From Morella rubra (Eukaryota; Streptophyta; Magnoliopsida; Fagales; Myricaceae), in contig CM025850.1 of the NCBI GenBank assembly GCA_003952965.2, positions 34,079,204 to 34,143,203 on the forward strand: 64,000 nucleotides of DNA, given 5' to 3'. The notes under the pieces were generated by a model. It made no database searches. It was not told the origin of the DNA and saw nothing but the letters and a program-made list of their open reading frames with translations. The position numbers and the translations under genes were made by a program. Below are positions 11,781-24,202 of this stretch, one piece after another (positions within the stretch are counted from its first letter, which is position 1; each line of letters opens with the position of its first letter).

Positions 11781-12559
11781 TGAAAAGAGGTAGATATTAT
11801 ATTATAAAAGAGAGAAAATTTTATTATTTAAACTATATTCTTTAACAATATTCTCTTATTGTCATTATATTCCATTGTATGATTTGATTCGGGACATTTC
11901 TATTCAAATAGTTGCTTTCACCTTGAAAGTATATTTTTGGTTCTACAGAACAACTTAGAGAGGGTTATCTAAATTCAACACGTTTTCTTTTCTTTCATAA
12001 GGAAGGAAATCTTCTATATTTGTAAGTATCGCCTTAACCACTAGGCTATCCGGGGTGTGCAAACTCAACCACATTTTATGCTGTCTCTCTCTCTCTCTTT
12101 TTGCTGTTGAGATTTGGAAATGGAATCAACAGGAGTACGTGCCTGTTGTGTTCTGTTGGACATTGCACGGTCGGACGGAGTTTCCAGAGTACTGAGAAAA
12201 AGTGAGGGCAAGTGGGCACATGGGAGGTGGTCCCAAAATTAAACATAAGCGACCAAGGGAGTTCACATGTGTAACTTTTGTTTGACCCCATTCGTGATTG
12301 GTTTCCACAAAATGGCAAAATAAATTTCACCAAGGCTGACCTACACTGGCGTATGGAGGTCCCATGTTCAGTGTTAAAACAAAGCAAGCTACCCAACATT
12401 TTATGTTGACTTGTACTTGGACGTCTTGCCCAGAGGCCAGTCTTCTCTCGAGAATATTGTGTTTCTGTTTTTGGGTAGAAAAAAATAAACTGATTAAAAG
12501 TTTAACTCGAACATAAACATAACGAGTACAGTACATAAATTTTTGGTGTTAACTCAGCA

Positions 12560-12920
12560 CATGCGTACTCCAGTACTGCATGGATGCCCAAAGAAAGGCC
12601 CAGCGAAAACCACCCGGCCGGTGAAGCCCATAATTTTTGGGCAACATGCTGGGCGTGGAGGAGGGTTCATCTACCCCTTATACGATCGAGTCACCCTCTC
12701 CCGATCATTGCAGGGTACGTAAGTAGCCTCCCGCCCCGCCTAGGGGTTCTCTGAATCTCTCCCCCCTCGGTGAGCCATGCACGGTGGACCCTCCCGCGGG
12801 AGACTCATCCCTTCAATATTTTATTTTCGGGTACCTTTCCTTTTGATGGAATACTTCGTTTCGCGGTAGACTACTAGGGTGATACTTCGCGGCCAAAAGT
12901 TACCGCGTTCATGTGATGTA
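12560..12920. other. GC-rich island in AT-rich intergenic DNA
   Basis: A stretch much richer in G+C than its surroundings, with runs such as CCCGCCCCGCC and CTCCCGCGGGAG (12785-12803 area). No open frame or recognised RNA is visible. It could be a fragment of an LTR retrotransposon or of organellar DNA; neither can be shown by eye. Confidence 0.35.
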
Positions 12921-12923
12921 TAT

Positions 12924-13153
12924 GCTATGTTTAGTTTATCTCAAAACATTTTCAAAAAAAATTTATAATCATTTTTCATTAATTTCAATACTTTTTCATC
13001 ATTTTAATAATTTTTTATAAGTTCCAACAACTTTTAACACACTTTTTTATAAATTTTAACAACTTTTAACAAACTTTTACCATTCAGAGAATCTACGTTA
13101 TTTAAAAAAAAAAAACAAAAACAAAAAATATTTTCAAAAAAACCAAACATAGC
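12924..13153. mobile_element. MITE-like inverted-repeat element
   Basis: The left end GCTATGTTTAGTTTAT and the reverse complement of the right end GGCTATGTTTGGTTTT match over about 16 bases, and both continue into CAAAAC/GAAAAT A/T-rich arms. Inside are repeats of CAACTTTTAACA. Size is about 230 bp with no coding capacity. Ends of the type ATGTTTGGTTT are common among small plant inverted-repeat elements. Confidence 0.55.
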
Positions 13154-13936
13154 CATATAATTTTGAATTCTGTTCTTGTAGTCAAATTTTTAAGATATAT
13201 AAATACTTTTGTCTTGAAGCCTGAGTAAAGATATTTATTTTTAAAATTAAATAGCCTATTTTAAATTTTGTCTCGGTTAATGAGTTAATTTTTAATAAAC
13301 AAAAAAACTTATATATCTAAAAAATAGACCATATAAACGGATTGATTCAAAAGTATACCTCAAGAATTGATTATGTGAGAAACAAATACACAAAAATTGT
13401 ATTCATAATTAAATCTAGTTAAAATATGTAAGCAAAAGACCTTTTTAATGAAAATATCAAAAGTCAAGTCGTACTGATTTTGAATATATATCTTCTCCAA
13501 TAAATAACGCCAATATTGGTTGCCTAGCGCCGCCCGCTGGGGGGTGGGGGGTGGAAGCATCTAGCTAGCTAGGGGCTTAAAAACATGATCATATTTCGCA
13601 CTCGACCATAGTGATCCAGAAAGGAAGGGAATGTATTCATTCACTGCAGCCCTGCAGCCAACCGGCTGCATGAAATCACTCTCTTCCATTCCTTTTCAAT
13701 TTTCCTCTACCCCAATTCTTTTTTGGTCCTTTTTGAGCATCAAAGCGCTCTTGTTACTTATTTTTCCCTTGGAAAAGATCTGCACAGCATCTGGTGCTAA
13801 AGATGAGAACTTTAATGATTAAATGACTGATGACACAATGCTCCGATGCCATGATACTAATAGCTATAGAAACTAGTATCTTCTTGGGTAAGTATTCTCT
13901 AATTTAATGTTCTTGGGGCCACCCTCGAGGTCTGAC
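13154..13936. other. Intergenic, nothing recognised
   Basis: AT-rich DNA. A short open frame at 13631-13822 has no recognisable similarity or gene context. I see no gene here. Confidence 0.4.
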
Positions 13937-14051
13937 TTTTTTATTTATTTATTTTTCTTGACAATTTGAGGGTGGGGTAGGGGGAATCGATCCCCCGGAT
14001 CAAGACCCTCCTTAAAAGAGGACATGCCAATTAAGCCAAAGGCTCGCCGAG
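13937..14051 (-). mobile_element. tRNA-derived SINE
   Basis: Read on the minus strand it starts near 14051 (CTCGGCGAGCC) and carries an RNA polymerase III A box TGGCTTAATTGG (14038-14027). A B box GGATCGATTCC (13993-13983) follows at tRNA-like spacing. It ends in an A-rich tail (AAAAATAAATAAATAAAAAA, about 13957-13938). Flanks CCTCGAGG (13923-13930) and CCTCAAGG (14056-14063) are a likely slightly mutated target-site duplication. It is short for a SINE but has all expected parts. Confidence 0.7.
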
Positions 14052-15258
14052 TACCCCTCAAGGCGTGCATTTGAAATGGAAAAAACTGCATGTAATTAAG
14101 AGATTACAATACCCTTGTCAATTTTTTAAAAAATACGACTGTGAACATAAAAATAGAATAACAAACATCATTAAATTGGGGAATCATCATTCCGAACCAT
14201 GTGACGAATGTTTGTTTTTTTTTTTTTTTTTTGCTTTAGTCGTTTTTCGACATTATATGACCTACGAATTCATCGAAATCTTGACGCTTTTTGCAGAGCA
14301 CGACCAATAAAAAAAATGCTTTTCTCGTACTCTCTACGGGCCCGTTGCAACAGAGCCATCTCTTTCTTTCTTTCCTTCACTTACGGTGGCATATGCAACT
14401 GTTAACATTGACACAGCTTCATGCACAAGCAGCGACCAGCTGTAGGAGACACAAAATAGACCCATGCATGCCCCAAGTCACAAAACGCTTTTGTTTTCTG
14501 CCGTGCGCTGAAGAAGAGTATCATTATTGATCTGTTTCTTCACGCGGTTTCTAGAGATCTTCTTCCCTGCAGCACCATGTGAACTGCGTATATAAGCCGT
14601 TGAACCCAAAACTGTCCTCTTTTATCCTCGTGAGATTTTGTTTCAATTGACTAACATATATATCAATGTATCATCCTCCCTTGAGTCCCAAGAACATGGA
14701 TGAATCATGAATGACCCACTCTAGCTAGCTGACAGTGACAAATCTATAGGTTCATGGGTCAACCACCCCCAAATAATGCATTTGAGGCTCTGCTTTCAAC
14801 AACTACTTTGTTCTAAAGCAGAAAATCGTTTGTCTCAAATGCCTAACCCCAGACAGAGGATCTTTGAAAAATTCTCACGGATGCTCACTACACGATTAAA
14901 GACTTTCACTTTCGGTCACTTACGATAGCGTTTTATATTTGATTCCGACAAGATATGATATCTTCCTCAAAGCTTTTGATCAGTGTAACTTCAAAAGATA
15001 TCATGTCATAATGTGGAAAAAGCAAGCAGAACTGAATTTAGCGAGGGCCGGCTCATGTCTCTCTCTGTCTCTCTCTGTGTGTTCTTTTTAGATATCGTTT
15101 AGATCTGTATGTGAATCTTGCTCTGCGAGCATATCTGATCTGCATGATATGCATGGTTAATACTAGAATTCTTTCCCCTTTCATATCTACGCTAGAATAA
15201 GGAATAGTTTTCTAGAATATTACTCCTCTCTCTCCCTCTCTCTCTTCTCTCTCTCTCT

Positions 15259-15299
<41 letters not shown>

Positions 15300-16500
15300 C
15301 CGCATGCCCCGTTAAGCTGGGAAATAAAAGAACTTGGGGAGGGGTCAAATGGAAGAGATCCATTGGTCTTCTCTGATTTTGCTGTTCCTTTACGTTCTTG
15401 GCAAAGATATTGAGTGGAAGATTAATTTGTCTTCATCTGATTTCGGAAGGAAGATCTACTTTGAGATTAGTTATTATTCATATCTGGCACCAACCTGGCC
15501 ATGATGATCTGATACTGAATAGGTAGAAAATCATGTCTTAAAGATTAGACTTGTGAGTATATATAACACAATATAAAATTCTCTTTCCAATAGTTTAAAC
15601 AAGGTTGTGTGACACGCTAATATATACGCGGGAATCCGAGAGAGAGAGAGAGAGCGAGATTCCGGGAGAATTGCAAGATAACATTAAACTATTACTCCAC
15701 CTCACACAATATAAACAAGATTGTCGATTAGTTTATGTTGCTAAAAGCTGCATATATATATATCTCACGAATGTGACGAAGTATATTGTACAAATTAAAG
15801 ATTGATATCATGAATGTAGCTAGTTAGCGCTAGTTTAAGTGTCCGAGTTTGTCGTTAGCTCCCAGATTGGTTCGTGCGTTTTTCAGTTAGGTTAAATCCG
15901 TTCGAACCCAGTGTAAAACATTCTTGTGCAACATATCTTTCCTGCTACTGGAAAAAAAAAAAAAGTATTGATTCTCTAATTAGAAAGAAATTAAGTGATT
16001 TAATTATTTATAATATTCGAACAAATTAATAAGAAAATTGTATAAATTCTAACTCGCCTTGTCAGATGAATAGATAAATATGAACACAATAGGAATTGGG
16101 TAGAATACAACTGACCAATTATATATGTATCTTAGAACTACAGGCTCCATGTTTCCCACTTTGTAAAACAACAAAAGCCCTAGTTTTTTTTTCAGTGAAA
16201 GAGGATGCTACCTCCTGGTTAATTAACCAAGAAAATTTACTTCATTTTTACCTTGATTCATAAAAGAGATTCTTGTAATTAATTAAGTTGTACCAAAAAA
16301 TTACATAGCAACATAGAAGAGTAAGGCCACTTAATTATGATAACAACTAGATCTCACAATAATTTGATCGGGAAGGAATCAATTGAGCATATATATATAT
16401 ATACACACTTGTCTAGTTCTACTAATTACTATTAACTAGGTTATTATATGATCAACATGTGTATGCTAATTCATATGAGCTCTAAAATGGGTCTGTCGTG

Positions 16501-16570
<70 letters not shown>

Positions 16571-17761
16571 AGAGAGTGAGTGAGTGAGTGAGTGAGAGTT
16601 AAAAGAAATCTTCGAGCATAGTATTTAATTTGGACCTTTTTGCTTTGCTAGTGTTGCTATTGTCTTTTCGACTGGCAAATCACGAACTACTGACACGGAT
16701 TTTGGGCATTATGTTACAGTTTAGTCACCCAAAATGTGTCGGGATCGATATTGGATATAACGTGCGACAGCCTACGGGCCGATAGTTCGGTTTCAGTGAC
16801 GGAATTCACCGAAGAGAATTTAGATTTATCACTAAGAAATTTCTTGCAGTAATAGTTGCTCAACTTTTACTCGAACAGCTGCATGTTAGTCTAAGGGCCT
16901 ACCAAACATAGGTTTCATTATATCGTGTATTCTTTTATGTAGGGGCCGACGTTACAGCATATATGCTTCCTAACTTAAAAGAAATATATTTTGTACATTC
17001 TATTGTGAAGGGGTCCATCCTCGTGTGGTTCCAATCGTACATGTAGCGAAGTAAATTAGTTATGCCAGCTTTGTACTGCCACAATTTGCAAATTTAAATT
17101 CACATGCCTGACACATGGCCGACATAATTTGTTCTTTCCTAGCTAGGTAGTGAAGACCAAATGATTATGTGAACGCTGAAGATAAAATGAGGACATTATT
17201 GTTTGTCAAAGGTCAATATAACCACCATTAAAGAATTTAGAAAAAGTTATACTTTCTATGTGTGTTTGAGAATCATTTAAGTTTTAGCATCTTTGAAGGA
17301 TGCTAGGAAGAGACATGTCGTTGCCTGTAGGATCCTTGCAATTCCTTCTTCAAGTTGCATTTTACAATTTAAAGAAAGAAGAACAAAACACATGGACCTT
17401 AGTGTACGACCCACACTAACTGAAAATTTACATAGACAACATTCTTTAATTTAGGATTAACGTGTTGTGTTTATTTATCTTCAAATTCTATTATACAATT
17501 TAAAGAAAAATGGACATAATAAGTGAATAATACGTTATTTAATATTACTTGCATTATATTTTGAGTAAGCATTGTAAAACATGCCTCATTCAAAAAAAAA
17601 AAAAAACAATCAAGGTCGGGATTAACACAAAATTTGAGTAGTGAATCCCCACATTGATTTTTAATTTGCTGTTCATTTTCTTCTACTAATTGGAAAATCC
17701 TAAACCTACCTCACGTGATATATATATATCATGCTCTAGCTAGTAAAATGTGGCCCGTAAG
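14052..17761. other. Gene-poor intergenic tract with microsatellites
   Basis: No credible gene. It contains a (CT)n tract at about 15216-15295 and an (AG)n run at about 15638-15656. A compound microsatellite at about 16503-16597 goes from (TA)n to (GA)n to (GAGT)n. An isolated TATA-like box (GTATATAAG) lies near 14589 with no coding sequence after it. CACTA-like terminal words (CTGCAAGAAATTTCTTAGTGA on the minus strand) lie around 16831-16851. Confidence 0.45.
16503..16597. repeat. Compound microsatellite (TA)n-(GA)n-(GAGT)n
   Basis: Read directly: alternating TA, then GA with one interruption, then four-base GAGT units. Likely highly polymorphic. Confidence 0.95.
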
Positions 17762-19031
17762 CAGTGGCGGAGGGAGGTTGGCCCAATGCAAAGGTTGATT
17801 TTTTTTTTTTATAACTAATATTTCTCTTGGGGTTTTCTAATTTTATGCAAAACTGAATTTCTAATTTTATTAAATGAGGTTTTAGAAAGCTTGTGTTAAG
17901 GGAGCTGGGAACAAGATTGTTGATCCTGTTGACCACCATGTTTGTTTCTGACGAAGCTTACTAGAGAGTACTGTCTCTTTATTTCATCAAAGCAAATTTG
18001 GGCGAATATGTTAGTTTAGAGAGACATGGTGGAATGTGAAGAGAAGCCAAGCAATTTACAGAGAGCAGTGCTGGTTTGATTAATTAAGAGAAGCCAATCT
18101 TTTCGTATGGTCATGACTCTAACATACCTACACTATGCACGGGAAAAGTACGAAACACGACAGCCTTCGCAAGTAGGAAATGATAAGGACGTTAATTATA
18201 AACCAATAAAGATGTGGTGAAAGCTGGGATGGAAAGTGCAGCGCTGTGGCGGAGCTGGGAACAAGATTGTTGATCCTGTTCTCTGTGGTGATTTCTGTCT
18301 AATTGTACTGGCTAGCTGTTGTGAACCAAGGATTGTATGAACTAGAAACTCTTGGAGCTGTTGAAATTGACTCAGGTCATTATCATTTTTCTTTATTTCC
18401 GAGCAGGCCCTCCTTGAAATAGAATCTCATTTTGATGTTAACTCTCTTTGATTTAAGTTTATATACACACAATATATGAATATGTGCTGGTTTTAGATTA
18501 AGATTTCTAGTACTTCTAAGATCTTGATGTTGCTTTTTGTTATGATGTTATTTGTAGACTGAAAAGTATGCTTGAGGTAATTGAAATTTTTAAGAGGATA
18601 TGTTCAATCTTTTGATATTCTATTGGATCTGCACTCTGTATCATCTTGGAGGTCGAATGTTTAAACATGTCTTCTCTTGTTATTCACTTGTCAAACGAAA
18701 AGTAAATATTAGAGCTTGAGTGTTCTTCCTTCCAATAGCAAGAGAGGGTGCAAGTTGCAGAGACTAAGTAGCTCTGCCCTAAAATTTTACATAGTTAACA
18801 TTAACAGTACAAACTAATTGTTGCATCTTTTCAGATAAATTTACCTACTAACATAAAGCACCATTATTACCCATGAAAGAAGAGACATAAATATATTTCA
18901 ATATATATATTTTATAATATTTTTATATTTTAATTTTAAGATATTTTTTTACATTATATAATATAAAAAAAATTTATAATTTTTCTTTAAGAATTGGACC
19001 TCCTTTAAATTCGTTCCTAACTCCGCGGCTG
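17762..19031. mobile_element. Nested TIR elements with GTGGCGGAG-type ends
   Basis: One left end is CAGTGGCGGAGGGAGG at 17762. A second is GTGGCGGAGCTGGGAACAAG at about 18247. The right end, in reverse complement from 19031, reads CAGCCGCGGAGTTAGGAACG. The second left end matches it best (GCGGAGYTRGGAAC), giving a core element of about 785 bp. A 30-base exact direct repeat (17901-17930 and 18251-18280) links the outer and inner parts, suggesting nesting or internal duplication. No transposase frame is visible. Confidence 0.5.
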
Positions 19032-20700
19032 CCCATCACCCCAATATTAATACTGGGTTTAGACTTAATCTAATATGGCCAGCAACTTTTGAGCCCATGC
19101 AATGCGCTTCCATGTCTTTTCGACATATATATTGGTTGTCAATCGACCGAGTAGCTAGGAATAGACGTACGCGGAAATATGCAAAAGTGTAGTGCGATCA
19201 CCGAAAGAAATGTGTCAGATTATGTACGTGGCCACTATACTAACCAGTACGTTCAATGAATCTTGATTTTCACTAGGCGCTAGCTGAGGGAAAACTGTAG
19301 TCGTTTCCGCTGTGATTTTGTGGTATGGCTAGTCATATATTTGCCTCTAGTAACCTAGTTCGTGCATGTTTTCACGGATTTTCTGTGCGCATTAGGTATG
19401 GAATGGGTATCGAATTAGAAGAAATGGTGCGAACACTGCAGTTGCTTCTGACTTAAAGTTAGTCATGGTCTATCCCCCTAATTAGGGATATAATAGTTGA
19501 AAGGACATATAACTACGGATTAAAATATTAAAACTGGATACAATAGTGATCGCACGCTAGAAATGTTACATAGTAAATTTTTGACTAATCATTACATGTG
19601 TTGTGAGATCGGTGTACACAACAAACATTAAGGGTGCGTTTTGACTCTCCAAAATTTTGTTATCAATATAAAAATTTCTTTCTCTTTACCTTTTTATCAA
19701 TTCTCACCAACCTTTTTATTTTTTCACCATCTCTCCTCACTTTTTCACTCATTTTTATACCCAAAATTTTAACCACCCTAACCTAAATAGAAGATCTCAT
19801 TTCACAAATTCTTAGTTACAAATAACCATTTAGGGAGCAATTTGAAATCCATGAATTATGCAAACCTGGTGGAGACATCTCAGCCCTCTAACATTTACAG
19901 CCAAAATTTGTTCGAAAATCAATCCACATAAAATGCTACCCCTTTTGTCAACTTTTTTCCTTGCACGTTAGGGAATACCACGAGTTTGTTCCAAGATCAG
20001 GATAACACCCATGGTTTTCAAAGTTTATCTAATAACATTGTATGTGGGCGCTTGCCTTAGTTTATTGTATTTTTAATTTGTTGCCATTTATGTGGGATTG
20101 AGTAGATTGTATTAATTAATTAAGAATAAATTTATTTCCTTCTCTGTCCTATTTTGTAATGATATTATATCTCTTACTTAAGAAAGAAAAGAATTGTTAA
20201 AGCAATAACAAAGATTTGGGACCGATTGTATGCTCCACTTTCTAAGACTAGAACGAGAGCTATAAATGCCGTGGCTCTTTTCCTATAAATGCATGCCCAA
20301 AATATGCATATTCGCCGGGTGAATAATTTCTTTCCCACTTTATATATATCATGGTGTTTGGGGTTTAATATTTTTTGGGTCTATTATTCTTCTAATTATA
20401 TTATATAATTCGAGTATAAAATTTTTATATAATTACCGAATTTGTTTGCATTAGAGTAAAGCGCTAGTAGCTTGGCTCCTCAACTCACGAGAATGTTTGA
20501 CTAAGTGCAATGCTGACATGGTCATGACATGGCCGATCCAAATGTAATTGGCTGAATGGAACTTTCCGGAGGCAGGGCAAGACGGTCCCACACCAAAGAA
20601 GAACGGGATATTCTAAGGTTTTAGAAGCCAATAAAAGTAATAGGAAGAACATGTGGTCCCTACAAAGCCACGAGGCTTACCTACTCAGCTAAGATAGGGC
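19032..20700. other. Intergenic, nothing recognised
   Basis: AT-rich DNA between repeat elements and the dCTP pyrophosphatase promoter. 19630-19800 has weak terminal symmetry but no firm ends. No gene seen. Confidence 0.4.
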
Positions 20701-20718
20701 CGAGAATATAGGGTAACT

Positions 20719-20730
20719 GACACGTGTCCC
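20719..20730 (+). promoter_or_regulatory. G-box / ABRE-type motif upstream of dCTP pyrophosphatase
   Basis: GACACGTGTCCC contains a CACGTG core with the GTC flank typical of abscisic-acid response elements bound by bZIP factors. It is about 350 bases before the start codon. A TATA-like TTTATATTC lies at 20890-20898. Function is inferred from the motif only. Confidence 0.45.
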
Positions 20731-21071
20731 CTTTCACATAAGGAAGAGGCAATCGCAATAGTACTCCAGCACAATCCACTGGCAATAGTCGGTAACCATA
20801 ACGGAAGACAACCAAAGGTGACGCCTATACTCCTCCAAAGCAGCCCTTTATTTTGATAGGCTCTCTCTCTCTCTCTCTCAAGGTGCTCTTTTTATATTCA
20901 GAGCCTTCTTCCAAGAAAATTTGAGTACAACCTTGTCCTGGTGTCGGAGGTAAGAGCGAGCTGTCGCTCAGTTCTCTTCGTTTCCTCGTGTGTTTTGCTC
21001 TGTTTCCTGTCAGTTCCTTTGTTTTTACTCCAAACTTATTTTGTTTGTTCTTGAGAAAAGAGATTACGGAG

Positions 21072-22059
21072 ATGACTGGGGCTCCAGAAGGTGAAGAAAG
21101 CGTCACTCTTGAACTTCTGAAGAAGAAGATGACGGAGTTCGCAAAAGAAAGAAACTGGGAGCAGTTCCACAGCCCCAGGAACCTGCTTTTGGCCCTGGTA
21201 TTTGCATCCCTCGAACCCTTCTCTTCCTTCCCTTCCTTTAATTTCTTCTTCTCCAGGTTTGACAGATCATGTATCCTTGTTTGTGGCTGTTTGGTTGTTA
21301 AGAGCTTCTCTTCTTTCTTTTTTCTTCCACAAAGTGGGAGGATCACAAAGATGGAGAATTGTGGAATTAGTTTTGATTATTTGTTCACTTTCCTTATGGA
21401 TTTTTGACGATTTGACCGAACAAAAACAATTGAAACTCGTTGGATTGACAGAAAAGTATGAATCATTTCATGTTTCAACCACACATTTTTTTATTAGTGC
21501 AACTTGTTTGCAAGTTGGCTACTTGGCTACCTTCCATTTTTTATTGGTTGTATTTCTTCTGCTTTTACTTTCCTACATCCCAAGCTAAGGCGAATGCTTT
21601 TTAACCGGAGCCAAATTTGAGGAACTTTGCACACCGATCTTCCTTTTTGTCGTCCTCAGAGATCTTTGGAGCTCACTTTATCTGCTTTCCGTTTACTTTT
21701 ATGCCGTTATGTTAGACAAGGCAATTGCTGGTTCATGGGGCTGTAATTATGTTTTGAATGGTTTAATTATGTCGCAGGTGGGTGAAGTGGGAGAACTCTC
21801 TGAGATATTCCAGTGGAGAGGAGAGGTTCCAAAGGGACTGCCTGATTGGAAAGAAGAGGACAAAGTGCACCTGGGTGAAGAGCTTTCAGATGTCTTGCTG
21901 TATCTTGTCCAACTCTCTCACATCTGTGGCGTTGATCTTGGAAAAGCTGCGCTCAGAAAGGTTGAACTTAACGCCATCAAATACCCAGTGTCAAAGGAGG
22001 AGCAAAGCCAGCCTAACACCCCCACCAACGAAAATGGCACCGAGACCGAGAGCCGTTGA
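21072..22059 (+). CDS. dCTP pyrophosphatase 1-like (MazG/all-alpha NTP pyrophosphatase)
   Basis: Exons 21072-21197 and 21778-22059; GT-AG intron, 135 aa. Members of this family (human DCTPP1/XTP3TPA) hydrolyse dCTP and modified dCTP analogues to dCMP and pyrophosphate, cleaning the nucleotide pool. The metal-binding MazG pattern is present: EVGE at the start of exon 2 and EELSD further on (ExxE ... ExxD), with the family hallmark SEIFQWRGEVP between them. The C-terminal tail after KYPVSKEE is polar and probably disordered. The ATG at 21072 (MTGAPEGEE) is the first in frame and gives the usual family length. The intron splits the domain just before the first metal-binding motif. Confidence 0.95.
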
Positions 22060-24001
22060 TCCTCTGACTGTATTAAACACACCCGCCTGTTCTCAACTCT
22101 TGACTGAGCTATTTGGGTGTTTTAGGTGTCGTAGGGGTTAATTAGGATACAGCTTTTCGGGAGGGTTTCTACGATTTTTTTCCTTGCATGGAGAGGCGTT
22201 TGGGTGGCGTGTTTAGCATTTATTCTCGTGAATTTTATTACTGTTTGGCAACTGAATCAGATCCATCTGACAGAGAAGAGACATGGAACTGATATATCTA
22301 TAAAATCTTTTTTTTATGACGAGGTTTTAATGTTTATCACGAAATGGAAAATTGAAATATAATTTGATATTTATTCCATTGTTAAAAGTTAGAATTTTCT
22401 TTCTTTTAAGGAATGAGTAGAAATAAATTCTGTGATTCCGATTACAGGTAAGTTCAAGAGAGTTAGTACAAACTTATTTATATCACTGAGTTAGTACAGG
22501 TTTATTTACGTAACTGAAAATTTAAATTCATACATACACAGATTTTCCTCACCGGCAGTCGGTGCCAGCGGTGGGTAAATATAGAACCTCTCTGCAGAAA
22601 TTAAGCTAATATATTCTAGTTGTTTACCTCGTTGACACGGCTTGGTGTTAAATTTCGCACCATAAATGTCATTGACACAGCATGGTGTTAAATTTTGCAA
22701 AATAAATGTTGGTTTTGATAGAATTATAAATATTTATGTAGATTAAAGTTTTATAAGTTTTTTATATAAAGTTGGTAAAATTTTTTAAAATATTTATTTT
22801 TATTGAAATTTATAAAAAAGTGTAGAAGAAATGATTTGATGTAATTTTTTAATAAAATATATTAAAATTTGATAATAATAAAAGTATAGATAAAAAAAGA
22901 TTATTAATTTTTTAAAAAATTATTATAATTTATGTAAAAAGTTATTAAATTTTGTGTTAAAGTTATTAGTATTCTTATAGATTTTTTTTAATTTAAAATA
23001 TTAATTTTTATAAATTTTATTAAATACATTGTGCCTTATAATATTTTTAGGAACCAAACATGTCCAGCTCCGACAGCCACCGTCTTGAGACTAAATGACG
23101 TGCGTTTACCCATTGATCAATTTTTCCATGTACGTTTTTCCGACGTGGCGCAGCCTATGTAAGCACTTACGAATGTTTTTTAAGTGAAATGGACAAAGTT
23201 AGTTCAGTTACCATGATAAAGACACGTCATAATTTAAACATAAAGCTCACAGATGTCGTGGCCAGTCGGCTTAGCATGATGTGCATGCATCTTGATCTCT
23301 ACAGAATTGCGTACTTCTTATGCTTGTTTCCCCGATCAGGGTGCCGTGGAAACCCAATCATCTTCGCAAAAAGATAAAAAGAGACAGGCCGTTGGGTCCT
23401 ATTTGGACAGATAAACGGGGAGGCGTTTTGGAATTTGGATCGTTGATTGTGGCTTTTTGCTTTTTGGACATTGATTGTGGTTTGAACTTTCTGAACAAAC
23501 AGATAAGGAGCGAGGGAGATAAGAAAAAAATAAAAAGATAAGGAGTGAGGGACAGCTAGCTAGATAGATCAAATTTATGATGAATTCACATGTCACGCAA
23601 CACTTGGCTGTGTTTGAAAAATTAAAAATTTGATATAGTTTTTATATTTTTATTTTTATTAAAGATAGTATAAATTTTATTGAAATTTTGGAAAAGAGTG
23701 TAGACAAATAATTTGATAAAAAAATTTATTATAAAAAAATATGTTGAAATTTATGATAAAAGGTGTAGGAGTGTGTGAGGAGGTGTCAGAATTTGTGAAT
23801 AAATAATTGGGAAAAAATTATTAAAAAAAAAATGGATTGCAATCAATGATCTTAACTCACCTTATTGTTCTGACGAGGAAAAACAATTATATTACATGTG
23901 ATTTTCTCCTATGAAAACATGTGCATCATAAACATATTTTAATGGGTTAAAAATTTTCTTTTAGGGCAGTCCTAACACCATTACTCTCTATTATATACTA
24001 A
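22060..24001. other. AT-rich intergenic region
   Basis: Follows the dCTP pyrophosphatase 3'UTR. 22700-23060 and 23600-23860 are extremely AT-rich with TGGTTTTGAT/TGTGTTTGAAAAA-type words, resembling small AT-rich inverted-repeat elements without clear ends. No gene seen. Confidence 0.45.
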
Positions 24002-24202
24002 TTAATAGGCGGAGGTGACAGTGGCAAGAGCACGAAACTCAGCTTCAGTAGAAGAGTGGGCAACAAATCCTTGTTTTCGGGTACTCCAGGAGATAAGATT
24101 GTCACCGAGAAAAAGAATTCAAGCAGAGGTTGAGGTTTGGTTATCAAGATTGCCGGCTCAATCATCATTTGAGTAGGCATGAAAAAGATGTTTGGAACCC
24201 TT
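24002..24202 (-). pseudogene. Dead Ty1/copia RNase H fragment
   Basis: On the minus strand, the frame through GCC-TAC-TCA reads KHLFHAYSNDD*AG, then STSA*ILFLGDNLISWS and VAHSSTEAEFRALA before a TAA at 24004-24002. These are the characteristic YSDADWAG, STSGY, LGDNLVSWSSKKQ and SSTEAEYRAL signatures of copia RNase H. Two in-frame TGA stops sit where Trp (DDW) and an aromatic residue belong. The first is the TGG-to-TGA change expected from C-to-T decay. No integrase or reverse transcriptase is visible alongside, so only a fragment remains. Confidence 0.85.

Noticed and set aside
12005..12060. Possible second SINE (A-box-like TAGCCTAGTGG on the minus strand, 12049-12039)
   Set aside because: No B box at tRNA-like distance and no tail; insufficient to call.
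20825..21346. 173-residue open frame on the minus strand
   Set aside because: Antisense shadow of the dCTP pyrophosphatase leader and first exon; low-complexity Lys/Glu/Arg content.
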